Below are positions 25,879-34,345 of a stretch of DNA of 59,013 nt, in pieces. A program made the translations under genes and the position numbers. The notes below the pieces were generated by a model, which did no database searches, was not told the origin of the DNA, and saw nothing but the letters and a program-made list of their open reading frames with translations. Numbering within the stretch: the first letter of the stretch is position 1; each line of letters starts with the position of its first letter. The DNA is from an uncultured Actinomycetes bacterium (GTDB taxonomy: Bacteria > Actinomycetota > Actinomycetes > S36-B12), in assembly GCA_903960135.1 (NCBI GenBank), contig CAJBZP010000128.1, positions 1-59,013 on the forward strand. The letters run 5' to 3'.

Positions 25879-27324
25879 ATGTTTGCCAACCAGCGCCTGG
25901 GCGCTAGTGCGGACCAAGATTCAGCAAGGGCGCACCTGCTCTTGAATTTCACTGATTTAAGTAACTTCGATGATCGGCCCATCCCGATGATGGTTCGCGG
26001 CGACGGCTGCGAAGTCATCGACGCTAGCGGACGCCGCTATCTAGATGGGCTATCCGGCCTCTTCTGCACCAACCTGGGTCACGCTCATGGGGCTGAAGTC
26101 GGCGCCGCAGCCCAGCAGCAACTTTCGGAAATGGTGTATTCGCCGAACTGGTCGCTGACCCACCCCACCGCAGTACATCTCGCGGAACGGTTAACCACAG
26201 CAGCCGAGCCACTGGGGATGACGAGGCTATTTCTCACCAGCGGTGGCGGCGAAGCGGTTGAAGCCGCATGGAAGCTGGTTCGTCAATGGCATATTGCCAA
26301 TGGCCAACCGCAGCGACGAAAGGCAATTGCCCGCGACCTTGCGTATCACGGGACTTCGCTCGGCGCGCTCAGTTTCACCGGGCTCGATGATTGTCGGGAG
26401 CCATTCTTGCCGCTGCCGATCCCGGTATCTTTCGTCAGCAACACCAATGCATATCGCCACCCGGATGGCGCGAATGAAGCCGCATTCACCAAGTCGTTGC
26501 TGGACGAAATTCACCGCACGATTATTCGTGAAGGCGCCGACGAAATCGCGATGCTGATCGCTGAGCCGGTGCAGAACTCCGGTGGGGCGTTCACGCCACC
26601 CGCGGGCTACTGGTCTGGGCTGCGCGAGTTATGCGATCGGTACGGGATTTTGTTGGTGGCCGACGAAACCATCAGCGCTTTTGGCCGGGTCGGTGAGTGG
26701 TTTGGCTCGATGCGATTTGCTGCTCGGCCCGACCTCATTACTTTTGCCAAAGGGGCGACGGCGGGCCATGCGCCATTAGGTGGCGTTCTCATGAATGACC
26801 GGGTAGCCGAACCTTTTGCGACCGGAGCGGTGACCTACATGCACGGACTAACTTTCAGTGGGCACCCGCTTTCGACTGCCATCGCGCTAAAGGTCATGGA
26901 TATTTACGACCGTGAGCAGGTGTTCGAAAATGTGCGCGCCCTCGAAGGGTATTTTGAAAATAGGCTGCAGGAGTTGCGCGCCAACCCACTAGTTGGCGAT
27001 ATCCGCGGTGCCGGTTTCTTCTGGGCAATCGAGTTGGTAAAGGATCGTGAAACCCGTGAGATGTTTGACGAAGCAGAGGCAAATTGGCTCCTGCGCGATG
27101 AGCTATCTGGGCACATGGACGAATTGGGACTGCTCTGTCGATTAGATGATCGCGGTGAACCCGTTATTCAACTTTCGCCCCCGTTGGTCTCTGGCGCGAA
27201 GGAGATAGACCGCATGGTGTCGATCATTGGCGAGGCCACCGACCGCGCCTACAAATCTTGGGCCAAGGACCGCGCCCGGCTAATTAAGTCGGCTGGGCGG
27301 CGACCAAAGATTAATGTCGCCTAG
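25879..27324 (+). CDS. Class III (omega) aminotransferase, PLP-dependent
   Basis: A 481-residue PLP enzyme of the ornithine/beta-alanine/GABA aminotransferase group. Landmarks are YLDGLSGLFCTNLGHA near residue 60, TSGGGEAVEAAWKLVRQ, the PLP-contact ADETISAFGRVGEWF and the Schiff-base lysine in ITFAKGAT. It should transaminate an omega-amino acid or diamine to a semialdehyde. It is preceded by a TetR-type operator, and would act after demethylation if the substrate becomes beta-alanine, GABA or a related amine. Nothing is missing from the core. Which amine it uses is not decided by sequence. Confidence 0.8.
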   Translation: MFANQRLGASADQDSARAHLLLNFTDLSNFDDRPIPMMVRGDGCEVIDASGRRYLDGLSGLFCTNLGHAHGAEVGAAAQQQLSEMVYSPNWSLTHPTAVHLAERLTTAAEPLGMTRLFLTSGGGEAVEAAWKLVRQWHIANGQPQRRKAIARDLAYHGTSLGALSFTGLDDCREPFLPLPIPVSFVSNTNAYRHPDGANEAAFTKSLLDEIHRTIIREGADEIAMLIAEPVQNSGGAFTPPAGYWSGLRELCDRYGILLVADETISAFGRVGEWFGSMRFAARPDLITFAKGATAGHAPLGGVLMNDRVAEPFATGAVTYMHGLTFSGHPLSTAIALKVMDIYDREQVFENVRALEGYFENRLQELRANPLVGDIRGAGFFWAIELVKDRETREMFDEAEANWLLRDELSGHMDELGLLCRLDDRGEPVIQLSPPLVSGAKEIDRMVSIIGEATDRAYKSWAKDRARLIKSAGRRPKINVA

Positions 27325-29280
27325 CTAAACTTGCGCGCCGACCCGAAGCCCGTCAAGTACTGCCTCCTCGGCCGTACGCGGTGCGAGTGCATCGCCAATT
27401 AGCCGCACGTTTGCTCCGCGTTCGGCAAGTTCATGGAAGAGCGAGTCATTAGCGCGGTGGCCGGTGGCCAGCACAATTGCCGAGACCCCGGATATCTCCA
27501 CGACCTCTTCGGTCAGCGTGTGGCCTAAGTAGACCGTGTCACCGGAGAGACCGCGGATCCGCAGATCGTTACGGATACTGACCCTGTGCCTGATGGCGTC
27601 CGCCACCATTTCCTTGCGCACATATTGCTGCAGGGCATGCCCCGCAGCCCAACCCTGAACACAAAGGGTTACCTGGTGCCCACGCTCGGCGACCAAGGTG
27701 GCGACCCCGAGGCCGATCCAGTCACCGCGCCAGTCAGCGACGAGAATGGCGCCGGCAGGTAATTGGGCTCCACGCAGCACTTCCCAGGAATCGAAGATCG
27801 GGCTGTTCACCTCAGCATCGAGGGTTTCGATGAGCGGGGCATAGGGCAAGGCGCCCGTTGCGAGCACCACAAGATCGGCCTGATACTCGGTAATTGATTT
27901 GCAGTCCGCGGTTTTGTTGGTTGAAATTCGCGCGCCGGCGCGTGTTGCCTCGCCGACAAGATTTGGCACAATCCCACCGAACTCGGCGCGCCCCGGCAGC
28001 AGTTGCGCTAACTGGGTCTGACCACCAAGGGTTGCCGCGGTTTCCCAGAGTTCAACGTCATGTCCACGTGCGGCCGCAACTGCGGCGGCCTTCAGGCCGG
28101 CCGGTCCGCCACCGACAATGAGCACCCGCTTCACGTTGTCGGTCATCGGTAAATTTCCGAACTCGCGCTCGCGGCCACTCTCAGGATATTGAATACAGGA
28201 GATGGGTACGCCTAGGTGGAAGTGCCCGATACAGGCCTGATTACAGCCAATGCACAGCCGGATAGTTTCGGTTTCGCCGTCATGGGCTTTATTGGGCAGT
28301 AGTGGATCGCAGATGAGCGCACGGGTCATCGCTACCGCATCTGCCTTGCCGGAGGAGATGATGCGCTCGGCTTCAGCCGGGGTGTTTACCCGACCGGTAA
28401 GGAAGACGGGTACATCAACGGCGGCGCGTAGTTGCGAGGATAGGTCCGCGAGATAGCCGGGTGGGTAGTTCATGGGCGGCACAATGTGCACGCTGCCCGA
28501 ATAAGTCGCGCTGCTGCCAGCGGTCACCGAGAGGTAATCCACGTGATTGGCAAGGTACTGGCAGGCCTGCATTGACTCAGGCGGCGTCAGGCCGTCCTGA
28601 TCTCGCTCGCCCAGGCTGATCCGAAGGCCGACGACGAATCCATCGGGGGTTGCTGCGCGCACGGCGTCAACTACCTCGTGCGTGAAGCGCATGCGATTCT
28701 CGAACGAGCCGCCGTAAATGTCATCACGAATATTGGTACGGGGGTTGATGAATTGCGAAGGCAGGTATCCATGACTGGCAACGATCTCAACCCCGTCGAT
28801 ACCAGCTGTTGCCATTCGCGCCGCGGTCAGGCCAAAGCCGTGCACGATTTCCTCGATCAAGGGGATGTGCAACGCCCGCGGCATCACGTGGAATCTCTCA
28901 TTGGGTATGGCCGATGGCGCCCAGGCGACTGCGAGAAGCCCGTCGGGAGTGGTCATCACCTCGCGCCCACCATGAAATAGCTGTGCGAAAACATGGCAGT
29001 CATGTGCATGAATTGCTTCCGCGATTTTGCGGTACCCGGGGATCACTTCATCGCTGGTAGCCATTAACTCGCTGTCCGTGTACTCAGCAGTCTCGTGCAC
29101 CCCGGAGACCTGAAGCACGATGTGACCGACCCCGCCGGCCGCGCGAGCGCTTTGATAGGCGATCAATTGATCGCCAACTCGACCCCGTTCGGCCATCACG
29201 GTGTCATGGCCTGAAGAAAATATCCGGTTCTTGAGGGTGATGGAACCTAGACTCAGTGGGCTAAATAGGCTCGGAAACAC
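27325..29280 (-). CDS. Old Yellow Enzyme/trimethylamine dehydrogenase-type flavoprotein
   Basis: A 651-residue multidomain oxidoreductase. The N-terminal 360 residues form an FMN barrel (PLSLGSITLKNRIFSSGHDT, FAQLFHGGRE, RMRFTHEVVDAVR). A [4Fe-4S] cluster site follows (CIGCNQACIGHF plus a later Cys, the CX2CX3CX11C pattern). The C-terminal half binds NAD(P) or ADP and FAD (VLIVGGGPAGLKAAA). This is the design of 2,4-dienoyl-CoA reductase, trimethylamine dehydrogenase and N-methylproline or dimethylamine demethylases. In this island a demethylase role is more likely than dienoyl-CoA reduction, but both stand. The start is GTG. It ends next to the stop of the convergent aminotransferase. Confidence 0.75.
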   Translation of the reverse strand: MFPSLFSPLSLGSITLKNRIFSSGHDTVMAERGRVGDQLIAYQSARAAGGVGHIVLQVSGVHETAEYTDSELMATSDEVIPGYRKIAEAIHAHDCHVFAQLFHGGREVMTTPDGLLAVAWAPSAIPNERFHVMPRALHIPLIEEIVHGFGLTAARMATAGIDGVEIVASHGYLPSQFINPRTNIRDDIYGGSFENRMRFTHEVVDAVRAATPDGFVVGLRISLGERDQDGLTPPESMQACQYLANHVDYLSVTAGSSATYSGSVHIVPPMNYPPGYLADLSSQLRAAVDVPVFLTGRVNTPAEAERIISSGKADAVAMTRALICDPLLPNKAHDGETETIRLCIGCNQACIGHFHLGVPISCIQYPESGREREFGNLPMTDNVKRVLIVGGGPAGLKAAAVAAARGHDVELWETAATLGGQTQLAQLLPGRAEFGGIVPNLVGEATRAGARISTNKTADCKSITEYQADLVVLATGALPYAPLIETLDAEVNSPIFDSWEVLRGAQLPAGAILVADWRGDWIGLGVATLVAERGHQVTLCVQGWAAGHALQQYVRKEMVADAIRHRVSIRNDLRIRGLSGDTVYLGHTLTEEVVEISGVSAIVLATGHRANDSLFHELAERGANVRLIGDALAPRTAEEAVLDGLRVGAQV

Positions 29281-29306
29281 TTATTCAGTTTACGCGGGAG
29301 GGCATC

Positions 29307-29696
29307 ATGGCGCGGGTCATAAGGGCGGGCGAGGGTGTTTTCTTCTATGAGGATCTGCACGATGGGGTTGGCAATATTTCAGTCCAACGTTATTTCGAGG
29401 GCGCGCACCCGTGGAAAATGGACCTAGAAATCTGGGAGCTACCGGTCGGGGCAACCGAAGGCGCGCACTCGCATGACGAATCTGAGCCCGAGTATGGGGC
29501 GATGGCCGAGATTTACCTTGTAATTGAGGGTAATGCTCAGGTCACGATGGACAAGGTGACGGTGGAGTTGGGTCCAGGGGACGCCGTGCTTGCCGATCCG
29601 GGGGTCGAGCACAATTTAGTGAATACCGGCTCAATACCTTTACGGATTCTGGTGATCACCGGCCCAGCCAAGCCAGATGACCAAGGAACCGCATGA
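29307..29696 (+). CDS. Cupin-domain protein
   Basis: A 129-residue single cupin. The metal-binding histidines appear in EGAHSHDESEPEY (first motif) and DPGVEHNLVN (second motif), with the turn VELGPGDAVLADP. It is divergent from the OYE-type gene across 26 bases and has a strong GGGAGG site. It could be a sensor or small metalloenzyme accompanying the catabolic genes. Its stop overlaps the first bases of the decayed channel gene remnant. Function unknown. Confidence 0.7.
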   Translation: MARVIRAGEGVFFYEDLHDGVGNISVQRYFEGAHPWKMDLEIWELPVGATEGAHSHDESEPEYGAMAEIYLVIEGNAQVTMDKVTVELGPGDAVLADPGVEHNLVNTGSIPLRILVITGPAKPDDQGTA

Positions 29697-30598
29697 CCGC
29701 GCGGTATCTGGGTCGTCCTGATCTGGCTCGGAGCCGTGACCACCGTGCTAGTGCGGCTGGTTTCGACGGTTACCTGGCTCCTGCGACTCGGGCCAGGCGA
29801 TGAGCCGACCAGCTTCCCCGAAGGGGTGTGGCTCGCGATGGGCTGCTATCTCGATGCCGGTACGTTCACCGGTGATCATCGGTTTGATTTCCAGTGCCAT
29901 CGAACGGCGGCTCGAAGAATTAAGGCGTGGCCAGTCGGCGGTCATCTCAGAACTTGTTTAGGCCAATCGCAGTACTCGCGGCCATGTGATAGTCGTCCTT
30001 AGCCCCGATGATCATTGATGAGATCGAGTCGCATGTGACTACTAACTCAGAGTTAGTGGTGCTGATAGATGGCGATCTGCACGATTCCGCAGCTGTGAGT
30101 TCCACGATCAGCAGCATCGGGGGTTTTTGATCACTACTTAATCCTTTGCGAAAATCCGCCGTATGGAGTGGACGAAGCAGATGCCCGGGTGCTCCTGAGT
30201 CTCATGCACCTGCGATCGGTTGGTTCGGTGCAGAACGGCAATATTGTCGCTGAGTTGCGCGATCCGAATGACGTTGAATTGGCCAATGATGGAGCAGGTG
30301 ACGATTTCATCGTCAGCCAGCGTTTGATCAGTCTGCTGCTGGCATCACCAAGCACCCAGCCGAGCGGTATGTGCCCATGGGAGCCACCACCTTTGGGGCG
30401 GTGGTCGCGGAGGCGCGAAATTGGGGCGTGATAGCCATTGGTTACCAGAGCGTTGATTGGGTTGATGGGGTTGATGGGGTTGATGGGCCGGTGGCGGCCG
30501 GAAAACTGTCGCCCGGGCTGCGCCTTAACCCAGCCAAGGATGAGTCCGTGACCTTTGGGCCGGGGGATCAGATCATCGTAATTAGTCGCACCGGCTAA
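29697..30598 (+). pseudogene. Decayed CASTOR/POLLUX (SYM8)-type ion channel gene
   Basis: Homology to bacterial CASTOR/POLLUX-like channels continues through several broken frames. From 29709 one frame reads WVVLIWLGAV, then LGPGDEPTSF and LDAGTFTGDH (last membrane segment and pore region). The next piece is in another frame, GLISSAIERRLEELRRGQSA, after an apparent deletion, and is interrupted by a TAG near 29957 and by TGA TGA near 30010. From 30129 frame one resumes (DHYLILCENPPY, EADARVLLSLMHLRS, DDFIVSQRLISLLL). Near 30350 it shifts again to ERYVPMGATTFGAVVAEARN and ends VTFGPGDQIIVISRTG at a TAA. The N-terminal membrane part is missing. Several independent lesions make sequencing error unlikely. 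The longer minus-strand frame here is not a gene. Confidence 0.75.
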
Positions 30599-30693
30599 GG
30601 ATTGCGGCGCGTCAACTAGGTGCGCAGGGGCGGGCGTGCAAAGGTTGGGCGAAACATTTGGGCCCAGTCTCGACAACGGAATAGAGGTTAGAC

Positions 30694-31074
30694 ATGGCAA
30701 ACGGCGTATCTCGGCCAGCTGGAGTGACCCTTGTTGGGGTCATCATCGTCCTCAGCGGATTACTCGGTGTGCTCCTTGGGGTACTTGGGTTGTTCAATCT
30801 CAATGATGCGGTCGGCGCCGGCATTTGGGGCGTGATTGTTTCAATTGTCATTGGGGTCATCTACCTACTGGTCGCCAAGGGCATCTTCGACGGTAACCGG
30901 GTCTCAAGGATCATTGTGGCGATCTTTACGGTGATAAATCTACTTAAAGGAATTTCGTACCTATTCGCGGGCCGCGAAATTATTGTCAACGGGATAATTG
31001 ACATCATCATCGCGCTGATAATTCTCTACCTGCTTTATGGTGGCAAGGCGCGCATGTTCTTCGCCAGCTCCTAA
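30694..31074 (+). CDS. Small four-helix membrane protein (DUF7144-like)
   Basis: A 126-residue hydrophobic protein with four predicted membrane helices (ending in VILSGLLGVLLGV, VIVSIVIGVIYLLVAKGIF, IIVAIFTVINLLKG and DIIIALIILYLLYG) and short polar loops. It resembles small actinobacterial membrane proteins of unknown function. It stands alone after the pseudogene and before a strong hairpin. A weak AGAGG site precedes the ATG. No function can be given. Confidence 0.65.
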   Translation: MANGVSRPAGVTLVGVIIVLSGLLGVLLGVLGLFNLNDAVGAGIWGVIVSIVIGVIYLLVAKGIFDGNRVSRIIVAIFTVINLLKGISYLFAGREIIVNGIIDIIIALIILYLLYGGKARMFFASS

Positions 31075-31086
31075 GTAAAGGCCAAC

Positions 31087-31128
31087 CAGCAGGTGGGGTG
31101 GTGGAATAATCCACCACCCCACCTGCTG
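31087..31128. terminator. Strong stem-loop between convergent genes
   Basis: Perfect 19-base arms (31087-31105 and 31110-31128) enclose a four-base AATA-type loop. The stem is G/C-rich and symmetric, and lies between the ends of the membrane-protein gene and the convergent chitinase gene, so it probably terminates transcripts from both sides. There is no clear run of T after the stem. Confidence 0.7.
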
Positions 31129-31135
31129 TGCTTTC

Positions 31136-32980
31136 CTATGGCCTAGGAGCTAGGTCCTTGACCACGCAGGAGCCGGCCACTTGGGTGCAGGTGGTGGGCA
31201 GGGTCAAAGTACCCGCGTCATTGAACCCGACAGTTACTGATGCACCGGGTGCCAGCTGTCCGTTCCAGTCGGCGTTGGTCGCGGTCAACCGGCCGCCGGC
31301 AAGGGAGCCCTTGGCGTTCCACATCTCAAGGGCGCTACCTGTCCACGGCATGGTTACTGACCAAGTGGACACCGATCTAGTACCGGTGTTGGTGATCACC
31401 AGATCCATGGTGCGACCGGTACCCCAATCGGAGCTAACCGCCAAGGAGATAGCAAGTGCCGAGGTACCTACGGGCGCAGATGCTGTTGGTGTAGCCGTCG
31501 GTACCGGATTCGGTGGGACCGTCCCACCCATACCCGCGATGAACGCCTTAGCGAATGCCCACTGCCGTTCATTGATTTTCGTGCAGAGGTACAGGCCCTG
31601 GCTGGTGGAGGTGCACGGCGTATCGCGTGTCATCTCCCACCAGGCGAGCGTGCCAACGCCATTGTCCTTTACGAACTTAGCGACCTTAGCCGTATCAGCG
31701 ATGGTGAAGATTTCGCTGGCGATGTCATTTTGCCCGATCATTGGCGTGATCCCAACAAGTGATAGCAACGCCGAATTCGAAAGGTTCGAGTAGTTCGGGA
31801 TCGTCTTCAATGCGCTGGCGGTGTTCTGGGCCGCGGTAATGGCGTGCGTGCCCATGTCGGTCCACTCGGTGCCGTAGTCCATGGCCATTACGTTTACTGA
31901 CGCAAGGTTCACCCCTGCGGCGGCAAACTCTTTAACGGTGCGCAGGCCATTGTTATCGAGGCCGTACGGCATTACTGGAACTGTTAGGGAGACCTCAACA
32001 GTCTTTCCTTGGGCTGCATAGTCCTTTTGCAATTGCGCAACTACCTTTGCGCGCCGCTGGTTCGACACCGCGTTGGCAATATCAGCGCCCTCGATATCGA
32101 AGTCGATACGGTCAGAGCCGAATCGGTCGACCACCTTCTTATAGGCAGCTAGCAGGCTGGCCTCATTCGTGCAGGCATTGGCCAGCTCGGATCCGGAAGC
32201 TCCACCAAATGATGGGATCACCCGGCCACCTTGTCTCTGGAAGTCGCCGATGACATCGTAAAAGTCATTGGTACCGCCAACTGTGTAAGCGGAATACCCA
32301 CCCCAGGCGGGTGAGCACACCTTTCCGGCTTCCTGCACCACGAATGCGGCGGTCACGGCCTGAACGCCGGTAGCCGCGGACATGTTCACCAGGTTCGCCG
32401 TTGGCCACAATCCCATATCCACATACGGTGCGATCACGGTCTTGCCTGGCGTGCCGGTTATCGGTGCAACGGTTGGTGCAACGGTTGGTGCAACGGTTGG
32501 TGCAACGGTTGGTGCAACGGTTGGCGCAACGGTTGGTGCAACGGTGGGCGCAACGGTTGGTGCCACCGTTGGCGTCACGGTGGGAACCGGTGTGGGTGTA
32601 ACCGCGGCAGCTCGGGTGGCGCAGTAGCCGAATGATGTTGGAGTACCCGCGTTAACCGTCGGGTTCCAAGCCGCTCCCTTGATTACGACACTACCGCCGG
32701 CGTCGATGGATTTCTTGGCATTCCACAGGCTATTAATCGTGATATCGGTTGGCAGAGGTGTACTCCACGTTTGTGGCGTGGTTGCGGTGGTGGTAATTGC
32801 CACATCAGCGCAATATCCCGAACTCCAATCGGTATTTATCGTGGTGGTCGCGGTAACTCCATTCGTCACCACCGGATTCGTGGCAGCGTTCACCGACACG
32901 GCAGGGATTACTGCCAGCGCAGAAATTGTGGTTGCCGCGATGACAACAGCTGTTGCAGTTCGGCTTTTAACCGGGGACAT
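31136..32980 (-). CDS. Secreted GH18 chitinase-like protein with CBM2 domains
   Basis: A 614-residue extracellular enzyme. A signal peptide (to about residue 32) is followed by a CBM2-type cellulose/chitin-binding module (WSSGYCADV to FGYC, with paired Cys), a Pro/Thr/Val linker of nine PTVA repeats (residues about 137-172), a GH18 barrel (about 183-475) and a C-terminal CBM2 (SSDWGTGRTMDLVITNTG). The catalytic motif DxxDxDxE is present as DRIDFDIE at residues 290-297, with Glu297 the acid. It should hydrolyse chitin or related N-acetylglucosamine polymers outside the cell. No other chitin genes are in the window. Confidence 0.85.
   Translation of the reverse strand: MSPVKSRTATAVVIAATTISALAVIPAVSVNAATNPVVTNGVTATTTINTDWSSGYCADVAITTTATTPQTWSTPLPTDITINSLWNAKKSIDAGGSVVIKGAAWNPTVNAGTPTSFGYCATRAAAVTPTPVPTVTPTVAPTVAPTVAPTVAPTVAPTVAPTVAPTVAPTVAPITGTPGKTVIAPYVDMGLWPTANLVNMSAATGVQAVTAAFVVQEAGKVCSPAWGGYSAYTVGGTNDFYDVIGDFQRQGGRVIPSFGGASGSELANACTNEASLLAAYKKVVDRFGSDRIDFDIEGADIANAVSNQRRAKVVAQLQKDYAAQGKTVEVSLTVPVMPYGLDNNGLRTVKEFAAAGVNLASVNVMAMDYGTEWTDMGTHAITAAQNTASALKTIPNYSNLSNSALLSLVGITPMIGQNDIASEIFTIADTAKVAKFVKDNGVGTLAWWEMTRDTPCTSTSQGLYLCTKINERQWAFAKAFIAGMGGTVPPNPVPTATPTASAPVGTSALAISLAVSSDWGTGRTMDLVITNTGTRSVSTWSVTMPWTGSALEMWNAKGSLAGGRLTATNADWNGQLAPGASVTVGFNDAGTLTLPTTCTQVAGSCVVKDLAPRP
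32463..32582. repeat. 12-base tandem repeat coding the PTVA linker
   Basis: About ten 12-base units, mostly GGTTGGTGCAAC on this strand, encode nine PTVA repeats plus one PTVT in the chitinase linker. The units are nearly identical at the distal end and drift toward the other end, a sign of recent slippage expansion. Confidence 0.85.
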
Positions 32981-33123
32981 CAGAACTTCCTTAATTTGGG
33001 CAGGCCAGTGTGCGGCCTGCGGCTTTTATCGGATGGAACTCGTGATTAGGACGGACGAGCCCACTTGAAAGTTCCCAGCTAGGAGCCGCGGACGGTTGAT
33101 TTCCTTGTGTATTTCTGGACACT

Positions 33124-33183
33124 TGTAGAAAACGTGAGGTTATCTACACTTCTCGGCACTGGGTGGTTGTCACCTCAAGTGCC
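33124..33183. promoter_or_regulatory. Dyads in the chitinase/VOC-cupin intergenic region
   Basis: The 226-base gap between divergent genes holds TGTAGA (33124) with its complement TCTACA (33143), and a larger hairpin from 33155 to 33183 (GGCACT with AGTGCC, inner GGTG with CACC). These could be operators or a leader hairpin for the plus-strand gene. Otherwise I see no gene here. Confidence 0.3.
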
Positions 33184-33206
33184 TCCTTATGCCATAAAGT
33201 TTGACC

Positions 33207-34343
33207 ATGGCACTGGATACTCAGAATTCCACCACCGGGGTAGTAGTCATTGAGTGCAATGGGCTTGATGCGACCCTGGCTTTTTTCGTCAAGAGTCTTG
33301 GTTTTCGACTTGAGGTGATCTCACCGGCCGATAGCCCGTCAATGGCGGTGATTTTCGGCTACGGGCTGCGCTTGCGGTTGCAGGAAGTAACTGGTGAATG
33401 TGCTCCGAGTCGCCTTCGATTGACTTACCGTGATCTGGACCTGCTGCCCTCGGGTGTCCTAGATGCTGGCCCGACACTTATCGCCCCCAATGGCACGCTG
33501 ATCGACATTGTCGAAGCCGCCCCGGGCATGGTGTTGCCGCCGGTTGCCCAGTCACTTGTTGTCAGCAAAGTCTTTGGCAATGCCCGCTGGGGTACCGGGC
33601 GCGCTGGCATGCAATACCGCGATCTTGAGCCGGGGCGCCAAGGTGGTCGCTTCATCGCATCGCACATCAGAATTCCAGGTGGTGGTCCCGTTCCTGATTA
33701 CGTTCACTTCCACCAGGTGCGCTTCCAACTCATCTTCTGCTATCGCGGTTGGGTGAAAGTCGTATACGAAGATCAAGGTGAGCCATTTGTTCTGCACGCC
33801 GGGGATTGCGTGCTGCAGCCCCCGCAGATCCGTCACCGTGTTCTAGAAAGCTCACCGGGGCTTGAAGTCATTGAAATCGGCTGCCCGGCTGAGCACGACA
33901 CCTTGGCGGAGCACACGATTACCTTGCCCACCACGCAAGTATTGCCGGACCGGATTTTCGATGGCCAATTATTCGTGCGGCATCAAGCTGAATTTGCGAC
34001 GTGGCAGCCGTGGCGTCATGAGGGGTTCGAATATCGGGACTTGGGCATCGCGAACGCCACCTTCGGGCTGGCTGGCGCGCGGGTGATCCGGCCAACAACC
34101 GGGGCCGCCACCCCGATGTCGCTGGTGGAAAATGAATTCTTCTTCACTTTCGTGATGGCTGGCTCGGTGACATTAGTAATGCCCGGTCATGCCGATCAGC
34201 CCTTGGAAGCTGGGGATTCATTCGTGATGCCGGCCGATCAAGAGCACGCGTTCACGGGGGTTTCCGCGGATGCGCAACTCCTTGAAGTCTCACTGCCTGG
34301 TGAACTTACCGCGGTCAGTTCCCCGCCGAGCCTTCGCGCCTAA
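33207..34343 (+). CDS. VOC-cupin-cupin fusion protein
   Basis: About 378 residues. The N-terminal 115 residues look like one half of a glyoxalase/VOC domain (GVVVIECNGLDATLAFFVKS). Two cupin modules follow: the first (YVHFHQVRFQLIFCYRGWVK, then HAGDCVLQPPQIRHRV) has metal-binding His residues, the second is weaker (ENEFFFTFVMAGSVTLVMPG, DSFVMPADQEHAF). ATG 33207 is preferred to TTG 33201. It is two bases ahead of a 2-oxoglutarate oxygenase, so both should act in one pathway. The substrate is unknown. Fused VOC-cupin proteins can be dioxygenases or isomerases. Confidence 0.65.
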   Translation: MALDTQNSTTGVVVIECNGLDATLAFFVKSLGFRLEVISPADSPSMAVIFGYGLRLRLQEVTGECAPSRLRLTYRDLDLLPSGVLDAGPTLIAPNGTLIDIVEAAPGMVLPPVAQSLVVSKVFGNARWGTGRAGMQYRDLEPGRQGGRFIASHIRIPGGGPVPDYVHFHQVRFQLIFCYRGWVKVVYEDQGEPFVLHAGDCVLQPPQIRHRVLESSPGLEVIEIGCPAEHDTLAEHTITLPTTQVLPDRIFDGQLFVRHQAEFATWQPWRHEGFEYRDLGIANATFGLAGARVIRPTTGAATPMSLVENEFFFTFVMAGSVTLVMPGHADQPLEAGDSFVMPADQEHAFTGVSADAQLLEVSLPGELTAVSSPPSLRA

Positions 34344-34345
34344 CC

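Noticed and set aside
30134-30700. 188-codon open frame on the minus strand
   Set aside because: It is antisense to clear channel-pseudogene homology, is low-complexity (repeated NPINPI) and lacks a recognisable family.
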